From Cytophagales bacterium (lineage in GTDB: Bacteria; Bacteroidota; Bacteroidia; Cytophagales; UBA9547), in NCBI GenBank assembly GCA_003476475.1, contig DMUD01000268.1:1-5158 (forward strand): a DNA stretch of 5,158 bases, given 5' to 3'. The notes under the pieces were generated by a model. That model saw nothing but the letters and a program-made list of their open reading frames with translations, ran no database searches and was not told where the DNA came from. Positions 1-5,158 of the stretch are shown here, one piece after another. Position 1 is the first letter of the stretch. Each line of letters begins with the position of its first letter. A program made the translations under genes and the position numbers.

Positions 1-1926
1 TACCTCATCATTGGGCTCACCATCATTTTTGCCATTACTGGTTTTGTACAAGGAAAGGATTGGTTGTTGATAGTAGAAACATCTATCGCGCTGGCAGTGG
101 CCGCCATTCCCGAAGGGTTGCCAATTGTGGCGACGGTCGCATTGGCTTATGGCATGCTGTTGATGGCCAAACGCAATGCAATAGTGAAGAAACTTTCATC
201 TGTTGAAACCCTTGGCAGCACCAATGTGATTTTGACCGACAAAACAGGTACCCTTACCGAGAATAAGATCTATGTAGATACCTTTTCGTTTCCAGAAGAA
301 AAAAGGCAAGTGCGCATAGAAAATGATGTGCTTATTTTCGACAATGGTGAAATTGAAAAAAGCGAAAGGAATTTTGAAAAACTGAAACTAGTAGGTGCTC
401 TTTGCAACAATGCCACCATAGAAGAAACTGAAAAAGAAAAAAAAGCATGTGGCGACCCTATTGAAATTGCCCTTATTCACTTGGCCAATGCTTCCAACTC
501 ATCGCACAAGGAAATTTTGGAGCAATACCAACGCCTGGCCGAGATTCCTTTCAGTTCGGAAACTAAAACCATGGCGATACTATATACCGACGGAGAAAAA
601 GAAATTGTAGCCGCTAAAGGCTCGGTCGAAGATTTATTGGAAAAATGCAGCCACATCCAAATGGGAGAAAACATATTGGATTTCAGTCAAAAAGAAAAAG
701 CAAATATCCTTACAGAATCAGAAAATATGGCTTCCAAAGGCCTACGAGTATTGGCATTTGGATACAGGGAAGGAAAAAAATTCGATAAAAAAGATTTTTT
801 GGAAGAGCTCATATATGTGGGCATGATTGGCTTCTTGGACCCGCCCCGAATGGAAATAAAAAATGCCATTGTTTCGTGCAAAAGTGCAGGAATCAAAATC
901 GTGATGATTACGGGCGACCACCCTCAAACTGCATTGAATATCGCCCAAAGAATTGGTTTGATACAAAACGGAGAAGAAAATGTCATTGCAGGAAAAGAGT
1001 TGCCCCAAGCCAACGCGCTTACTCCAGAATGGATAAAGAAAATCTTATCAACCCGCATTTTTGCACGCACCACCCCACAACAAAAATTGGACATTGCCCA
1101 TGTGTACCAACAAGCAGGCAACATCGTGGCCATGACGGGCGATGGTGTAAACGATGCGCCAGCCCTAAAAAAGGCCGATATCGGAATAGCGATGGGGCTA
1201 CGAGGCACCCAAGTAGCCAAAGAAACGGCGTGTATTATTCTAAAAGACGACTCTTTTACCTCGATTGCCGAAGCAGTGGCCCATGGCCGGGGTATTTTCC
1301 AAAACATCCAAAAATTTGTAGTGTACCTAATATCCTGCAACATGACAGAAATATTGATTGTAACAGGATTGGGTTTTTTGGCTCCAAACGCCAATTTATT
1401 TCCTTTGCAAATACTGTTTCTGAACATGGTGACCGACGTATTTCCGGCTCTGGCATTGGGTGTGGGAAAAAGCGAGGAAAATGTGATGAAAAAACCACCA
1501 CGCGCGCCAAATGAGCAATTGCTGAAAAAAGGAAGCTGGCTAAAAATTGCCATCTATTCAATAATTATGACAGTAGCCGTGATTTTGGCTGTGTTTTATT
1601 GCAAAAAAAATATCCACGACGACCCTCGTTTGGCCAACAACGTGGCATTTGTCACCCTTACTTTGTCACAACTTTTCCATGTCTTCAACATGTCTTCTAT
1701 GCGTTCTGGTGTGTGGAAAAACGAAATCACGCGCAACCAATTTGTGTGGCTATCCTTATTGGTTTGCATGGGCTTGTTGGCCTTGGTTTACTCTTGGCAC
1801 GAAACCAGATTGATTCTAAAACTTGACCTTTTACCCAAAGAAGCTTGGGTGGCTTGCATCTTGGCGAGTATTTCACCACTTATTGTCATTCAAACCTACA
1901 AAGCCATTCGAAAAGCAGTGTTATAA
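1..1926 (+). CDS. P2-type cation-transporting ATPase, probably Ca2+ (5'-truncated by window edge)
   Basis: Inner-membrane pump that uses ATP to move a cation, probably exporting Ca2+. The reading frame is open from base 1, so the 641 visible residues lack the start: M1, M2 and the actuator domain with its TGE loop should lie to the left, since family members run to roughly 850-950 residues. Numbering from the first visible codon: end of M3 (1-21), M4 with PEGLP (37-41), phosphorylation motif DKTGTLT with its aspartate at 80, nucleotide-binding KGS (206-208), DPPR (280-283), TGDHP (304-308) and the hinge TGDGVNDAP (379-387). M5 to M10 follow. Calcium-site residues of the SERCA type are present: Glu38 in M4, Asn447 and Glu450 in M5, Asn475, Thr478 and Asp479 in M6. 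M8 has Gln557 where SERCA has Glu, as in plasma-membrane calcium pumps. The class is certain. Ca2+ as the ion is inferred; Mn2+ or another ion is possible. No frameshift is seen and the stop is TAA. Confidence 0.93.
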   Translation, partial: YLIIGLTIIFAITGFVQGKDWLLIVETSIALAVAAIPEGLPIVATVALAYGMLLMAKRNAIVKKLSSVETLGSTNVILTDKTGTLTENKIYVDTFSFPEEKRQVRIENDVLIFDNGEIEKSERNFEKLKLVGALCNNATIEETEKEKKACGDPIEIALIHLANASNSSHKEILEQYQRLAEIPFSSETKTMAILYTDGEKEIVAAKGSVEDLLEKCSHIQMGENILDFSQKEKANILTESENMASKGLRVLAFGYREGKKFDKKDFLEELIYVGMIGFLDPPRMEIKNAIVSCKSAGIKIVMITGDHPQTALNIAQRIGLIQNGEENVIAGKELPQANALTPEWIKKILSTRIFARTTPQQKLDIAHVYQQAGNIVAMTGDGVNDAPALKKADIGIAMGLRGTQVAKETACIILKDDSFTSIAEAVAHGRGIFQNIQKFVVYLISCNMTEILIVTGLGFLAPNANLFPLQILFLNMVTDVFPALALGVGKSEENVMKKPPRAPNEQLLKKGSWLKIAIYSIIMTVAVILAVFYCKKNIHDDPRLANNVAFVTLTLSQLFHVFNMSSMRSGVWKNEITRNQFVWLSLLVCMGLLALVYSWHETRLILKLDLLPKEAWVACILASISPLIVIQTYKAIRKAVL

Positions 1927-1962
1927 ACATAAAAATAAACACATGTATTTGGCTTTTAAAAT

Positions 1963-3783
1963 TTAGAACTTGCCAATTTTGTAGATTTTAACCCCATTTT
2001 TTGCATACACTTTTAATAACAAAAAGGAATTATTCAAAATAGGCTGGTTTATCTTTTTGTCTAAAATTTTGCCTTCGGCTATGGTTTTTCCATTTTCATC
2101 GCACAATGTGTATTCACATCCCTCTAGTTCGTCTGGAAGGTGAATAGGGTCGGTGAATGCACTTGGATTAGGATATAAATCCGTTTTCAAGAAAGAAGCC
2201 TTGTAATCGTTGGTACCGTTTGGCAGGGCTTTCCACAGTTTGTAGTCGTCGTACAACTTTTGAGTTGCGGAAGAAAGCGAGGGCTGCATATATGACCATT
2301 CAAACTGAATCATTTCTGAAGTAAACCGCGATGCTTCTACCATCTGGCTATCCAATCGAGCCATATCGGCTGGTACCGAAGCAAAAGCTTTGTTGTTGAT
2401 AGGCCAACCATCTGTTTGTCTGAATGACTCGATAGTGGCACCAAAAGTTCGCCCTTTGTTTGTACAAGCAGTTTTAATGGCTTCAAAGTAATGGGGAATG
2501 TCCACATCTACGTCTTTGGTTGTAGTTCCCACACCGTCTTGCGGATATATTTCGTCGATATTGGTAGCTGTTTGCAACACCGATTCCCACCAATTTTTCA
2601 ATGCATCGGCCGGCATATTTGGACCAAAAAAAGGAGCTATCATTACTTTTTTAGCAGCAGATTTTGTCTTCAAATAGGCAGAAATATCTTTCAACCAATT
2701 GGCCAACAAGTCTCGCTTAGTATTCGACTGCCATTCCAAATCATTGATTTCTTGCGGAATGTACCAACCTTTAAATGCGATTTTGCTCCCGAAAAGATTC
2801 CAAAGCTCGTCGGCCACCTGCTTGTGTTTTGTCAACAAGACCGAATAGGAAATGGGTTGCGACTTGTCGACCGTATTCCATGTCTCGTCAAAATACAGGC
2901 CTAAGTAAACATCAACCTCTTTTTTCTCAGCCGCATTCAATATGTTGGCCAATGTTGAGTTGGTATACACCACATATGAAAGCGAGGAGGGGGTATACCA
3001 GGCATTGTCGCCATACACCCCATACTGAATCACAATCTTGTTCATCGAAACCTCTTGCATCTTTTGCATTTGTTCTTCCCATTGGGCTTGTGACCACTGA
3101 CCACAATAACAGCCTGCCGTATTCCACAATTGTATAAATGAACCTTTTAGCAAGGCAGAATTGCCAGTTGGGAACTGGTGCGTAGCAATTTGCTTCAATT
3201 GGTCAAAAAAAACCGTTTTGGTAGAGGGAAAGCCGTTATTGGTGATATATAATCGCCAGGCTCCTATCCTATTCAAATCTATCGTTCCCGTTCCCCCACC
3301 AAATTTTGTAAAAGATCCGTAAGGCATTTCGCATAACGTCCAGTTGGGGTTGGCTAAAATAGAAGTATTGCTAAAAACCCATATTTCATCGCCCGCCTCA
3401 AAAGGATTGCCGTTCATGTTTATGTCTTCGTATAACATGAAACGGAACTCATCATTGTTTCCCACACTTCCTTTTACCATAATGCTCAGTTTGTCGGGCA
3501 AGTACGAAAGGTCGAGTGTGTTGGTGCCATAGCTTCTGAAACATTCCACATAGTTTCCAGCGACACCATTCAAGGCATAATTCATTTTCAAAGCAGAATT
3601 TTCCTCGTAAAAGGTGCTAAAATCAACACTTGTGGATACCGAACCGCCATTTCCACTCGTGTAAAAAGATGTAGTGCTATTGAATCGTTCTATGCTTTTT
3701 TCAGAAGTGGCAAAAGAAGTTACTGTTCCACCCAAGAACATACTTACTTTACAAACCAATGGCATCCAATCATTTTTTTTCAT
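1963..3783 (-). CDS. Secreted DUF4434-like TIM-barrel protein with T9SS C-terminal sorting domain
   Basis: Complete 606-residue protein, predicted to cross the inner membrane by Sec and the outer membrane by the type IX system, ending on the surface or outside. Residues 1-26 form a rather weak signal peptide (MKKN start, hydrophobic stretch broken by Lys12, SFA/TS as possible cleavage site). Residues about 34-200 look like a beta-sandwich, carbohydrate-binding-like domain ending in VFFDQL, with an acidic loop at 119-133. Residues about 210-505 resemble DUF4434, a family placed with the glycoside-hydrolase TIM barrels: KGSFIQLW near the start, LGLYFDETW (294-302), GWYIPQEIND (339-348) and ATIESF (449-454). 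Residues about 530-606 are a type A sorting domain: DLYPNPS, a short beta-sandwich, then KVYAKNG and a basic end, YKIGKF. The first ATG is used because an in-frame TAG lies at 3796-3798. Glycan hydrolysis is an inference; no substrate can be named. The gene stands alone on its strand, facing the ATPase gene and diverging from the glycosyltransferase. Confidence 0.85.
   Translation of the reverse strand: MKKNDWMPLVCKVSMFLGGTVTSFATSEKSIERFNSTTSFYTSGNGGSVSTSVDFSTFYEENSALKMNYALNGVAGNYVECFRSYGTNTLDLSYLPDKLSIMVKGSVGNNDEFRFMLYEDINMNGNPFEAGDEIWVFSNTSILANPNWTLCEMPYGSFTKFGGGTGTIDLNRIGAWRLYITNNGFPSTKTVFFDQLKQIATHQFPTGNSALLKGSFIQLWNTAGCYCGQWSQAQWEEQMQKMQEVSMNKIVIQYGVYGDNAWYTPSSLSYVVYTNSTLANILNAAEKKEVDVYLGLYFDETWNTVDKSQPISYSVLLTKHKQVADELWNLFGSKIAFKGWYIPQEINDLEWQSNTKRDLLANWLKDISAYLKTKSAAKKVMIAPFFGPNMPADALKNWWESVLQTATNIDEIYPQDGVGTTTKDVDVDIPHYFEAIKTACTNKGRTFGATIESFRQTDGWPINNKAFASVPADMARLDSQMVEASRFTSEMIQFEWSYMQPSLSSATQKLYDDYKLWKALPNGTNDYKASFLKTDLYPNPSAFTDPIHLPDELEGCEYTLCDENGKTIAEGKILDKKINQPILNNSFLLLKVYAKNGVKIYKIGKF
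1966..2196 (-). other. T9SS type A sorting domain (within the DUF4434-like protein)
   Basis: The last 77 or so residues carry the usual layout of a Bacteroidota Por/T9SS C-terminal domain. It opens with LYPNPS, followed by a strand pair resembling YTLCDENGKTIAEGKI, then a FLLLKVYAKNG turn and a lysine-rich end. In known T9SS cargo this domain directs passage through the outer-membrane translocon and is usually cleaved off. The usual GxY of the penultimate strand is replaced by NSFLLLKV, a mild departure. Confidence 0.85.
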
Positions 3784-3898
3784 AAAATAAACATTCTAAC
3801 AAGCTGATTATTAGTAAAATTTAGATTCTAAGTAAGCAAATAAAATTTTACTATTTTACTATTTGAGGTACTTTTGTTTGGCAGTCAATGTACCCATC
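3784..3898. promoter_or_regulatory. Divergent intergenic promoter region with TTTTACTA repeats
   Basis: This AT-rich stretch separates two divergent genes and must hold both promoters. It contains TTTTACTA twice in tandem (3846-3853 and 3854-3861) and once inverted as TAGTAAAA (3812-3819). The inverted copy pairs with the first direct copy over 11 perfect bases (3812-3822 with 3843-3853). The cluster ends seven bases before the -7 element of the glycosyltransferase, where an operator could act. For the minus-strand gene only a weak -7 match is visible, TTTATTTG (complement of 3837-3844), one base from the TAnnTTTG consensus. That a protein binds here is an inference. Confidence 0.45.
3869..3876 (+). 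promoter_or_regulatory. Bacteroidota -7 promoter element of the glycosyltransferase gene
   Basis: TACTTTTG matches the Bacteroidota primary-sigma -7 consensus TAnnTTTG exactly. It places transcription start near 3883, giving a leader of about 16 bases before the ATG at 3899. No TTG is found at the expected -33 position; TTTTA at 3846-3850 is the nearest T-rich match. The site argues against any start upstream of 3899, because an earlier start would lie inside the promoter. Confidence 0.5.
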
Positions 3899-4858
3899 AT
3901 GAAAGTTTTAGTCATTCGTTTTTCTTCCATCGGCGACATAGTGCTTACCACGCCTGTAGTGCGTTGCCTAAAGAAACAGGTGGAAAACGTGGAGATACAC
4001 TATTGTACCAAAAAAAGTTACGGCTCTTTGCTTGAGGCCAATCCTTACATTGACAAATTTCATTTTTTGGGTGAAAGTTTGTGGGAACTTGGGATAGCAT
4101 TGCGAAAAGAAAAATTTGATTTGGTTATCGATTTGCACAAGAACACGCGCACACTTTTGCTAAAACTTTTGATAGGCGCACCCGCTACCAGTTTCAACAA
4201 ACTGAATTGGGAAAAGTGGTTTTTGGTCAATTTCAAAATAAACAAATTGCCACGGCTGCATATTGTAGACCGTTATATGCAAACAGTTGAATATATGGGC
4301 GTGGTAAACGATGGCTTGGGATTGGACTATTTCCTACCTGCCAATGCCACATTCGATAGTGCTCAGCTTCCCGATTCTTTCCAAAAGGGTTTCATAATTT
4401 ATGCCATAGGAGGGCAACACGAAACGAAAAAAATGCCGTTGGAGAAGATGAAAGAACTTGTTGCCTGTATTTCAGCTCCGCTCATTTTGATTGGTGGCAA
4501 GGAGGACGAAGCAACTGGTGAAAAGCTAGCTGAAATTGCACTAAAAAAACAGCCTATTTTGAATCTTTGTGGCAAGTTAAGCCTTCACCAATCGGCCTCA
4601 CTTTTAGAAAAAAGCTTAAAAGTGTTTAGCCACGATACCGGCATGATGCACATTGCAGCAGCTTTCAAAAAAGAAATAGTTGTGATTTGGGGAAACACAG
4701 TACCCGATTTTGGCATGTACCCTTATGCCACAAAATTCACCTCTTTACAAGTAGAAGGGTTATCGTGTAGGCCTTGTAGCAAAATAGGCTTTTCAAAATG
4801 CCCGAAAAAGCATTTTCACTGCATGAATAAGCAGCAATTTGAAAGCGTTAGCGGTTAG
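3899..4858 (+). CDS. Glycosyltransferase family 9 protein (ADP-heptose:LPS heptosyltransferase-like)
   Basis: Complete 319-residue GT-B enzyme of the family that adds heptose or a related sugar to the lipopolysaccharide core at the cytoplasmic face of the inner membrane. The N-terminal MKVLVIRFSSIGDIVLTTPV is the family signature, and Asp13 matches the catalytic base position of WaaC. DLVIDLHKN (74-82) closes the first Rossmann half. The second half has IYAIGGQHETKKMP (167-180), LILIGG (195-200), NLCGKLSLHQSASLLE (222-237) and the donor-binding FSHDTGMMHIAAA (243-255). A C-terminal cysteine cluster (Cys290, 293, 301, 308) follows the pattern common in this family. The ATG at 3899 is chosen because homologues begin exactly there and the -7 promoter element lies just upstream; an in-frame TTG 12 codons earlier would sit before the predicted transcript start. 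The sugar donor cannot be fixed from sequence. Its stop overlaps the end of the convergent rmlB-like gene. Confidence 0.92.
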   Translation: MKVLVIRFSSIGDIVLTTPVVRCLKKQVENVEIHYCTKKSYGSLLEANPYIDKFHFLGESLWELGIALRKEKFDLVIDLHKNTRTLLLKLLIGAPATSFNKLNWEKWFLVNFKINKLPRLHIVDRYMQTVEYMGVVNDGLGLDYFLPANATFDSAQLPDSFQKGFIIYAIGGQHETKKMPLEKMKELVACISAPLILIGGKEDEATGEKLAEIALKKQPILNLCGKLSLHQSASLLEKSLKVFSHDTGMMHIAAAFKKEIVVIWGNTVPDFGMYPYATKFTSLQVEGLSCRPCSKIGFSKCPKKHFHCMNKQQFESVSG

Positions 4859-5158
4859 TGTACTGCGACTCGTAATAGTTGCGATACGCGCCCGAAGTCA
4901 CGTTTTCCAACCATTTTGGGTTGTTCAAATACCAGTCTACCGTAATGTTCAATCCTTCTTCAAACTGCAAGGAAGGTTCCCAACCCAGTTCCTTCATTAT
5001 TTTGTGTGCATCGATGGCATAACGTAAGTCGTGCCCAGCCCTATCGGTTACATACGAGATTAATTTTTCGGATTCACCCTCTGCTCTGCCCAGTTTTTTG
5101 TCCATCACTTTGCATAACAATTTTACCAAGTCGATGTTAGTCCACTCGTTGAAACCGC
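4848..5158 (-). CDS. rfbB: dTDP-glucose 4,6-dehydratase, C-terminal part (5' end beyond window edge)
   Basis: The enzyme (RmlB/RfbB) converts dTDP-glucose to dTDP-4-keto-6-deoxyglucose with bound NAD, the second step of dTDP-L-rhamnose synthesis and an entry point to other deoxysugars for O-antigen or capsule. Only the last 102 residues are visible; whole enzymes are about 350, so the Rossmann NAD site and the catalytic Tyr-x-x-x-Lys are off the window. What remains is highly characteristic: GFNEWTNIDLVKLLC at the window edge, then YVTDRAGHDLRYAIDAHKI, LGWEPSLQFEEGL and WYLNNPKWLENVTSG, followed by a short tail ending YTNR. The frame stays open to the edge, so the coding region is cut by the window and not broken. 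Any rml partner genes would lie to the right, upstream on this strand, and are not visible. Confidence 0.93.
   Translation of the reverse strand, partial: GFNEWTNIDLVKLLCKVMDKKLGRAEGESEKLISYVTDRAGHDLRYAIDAHKIMKELGWEPSLQFEEGLNITVDWYLNNPKWLENVTSGAYRNYYESQYTNR

Noticed and set aside
64..66. TTG at 64 as a start codon of the ATPase
   Set aside because: The frame is open to base 1 and encodes a hydrophobic M3-like segment. A start here would leave out the actuator domain and M1-M3, so the gene is cut by the window edge.
924..1553. Long antisense open frame (about 209 codons) opposite the ATPase, and a 212-codon frame on the plus strand at 876-1514
   Set aside because: Both overlap the strongly conserved hinge and M5-M6 region of the ATPase in other frames. 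Their translations are rich in Cys, Arg, Ser and Pro and show no recognisable domain, so they are shadows of the real gene.
1927..1962. Possible bidirectional terminator between the ATPase and the DUF4434-like gene
   Set aside because: The only pairing seen is AAATA (1933-1937) with TATTT (1946-1950), a five-base A/T stem. It is too weak to call a terminator, although the two genes do converge here.
2491..3137. Two plus-strand open frames opposite the DUF4434-like gene
   Set aside because: They lie entirely inside the well-supported minus-strand gene, overlap each other, have no promoter or recognisable motif, and show a composition typical of antisense shadows.
3863..3898. Upstream TTG start giving a 12-residue extension of the glycosyltransferase
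   Set aside because: The extension overlaps the -7 promoter element at 3869-3876, and family members start at the MKVLVIRFSS methionine.
4839..5027. Small plus-strand open frame over the rmlB 3' end
   Set aside because: It runs antisense to the highly conserved RmlB C-terminus and begins within the end of the glycosyltransferase, with no recognisable product.

Overview
The window most likely comes from a member of the phylum Bacteroidota. Three things point there: a C-terminal type IX secretion (T9SS) sorting domain, which is essentially confined to this phylum; a matching -7 promoter element (TACTTTTG, consensus TAnnTTTG) in front of the glycosyltransferase gene; and start codons without obvious Shine-Dalgarno sequences in an AT-leaning genome. 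The genus cannot be read from the sequence. It looks like ordinary chromosome: there are no transposases, phage genes, RNA genes or CRISPR repeats.

Layout: (1) 1-1926, plus strand, is the C-terminal two thirds or more of a P-type cation ATPase of the P2 (calcium pump) class, cut by the left window edge. (2) 1963-3783, minus strand, is a complete gene for a 606-residue exported protein. It has an N-terminal beta-sandwich-like domain, a DUF4434-like TIM-barrel (glycoside-hydrolase-like) domain and a T9SS type A sorting domain. (3) 3784-3898 is a divergent intergenic region holding the glycosyltransferase promoter and three copies of an 8-bp motif, two tandem and one inverted. (4) 3899-4858, plus strand, is a complete family 9 glycosyltransferase (heptosyltransferase-like). 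(5) 4848-5158, minus strand, is the C-terminal end of dTDP-glucose 4,6-dehydratase (RmlB/RfbB), cut by the right edge. Its 3' end overlaps the 3' end of the glycosyltransferase gene by 11 bp.

The genes alternate in strand (+, -, +, -), so no two neighbours share an operon here. The glycosyltransferase and RmlB both fit lipopolysaccharide or surface-polysaccharide synthesis. The T9SS protein would act at or outside the cell surface, perhaps on glycans. The calcium-type pump has no visible functional link to the rest. I found no clear new multi-gene system. The least understood item is the DUF4434/T9SS protein, followed by the repeat cluster in the divergent promoter region.
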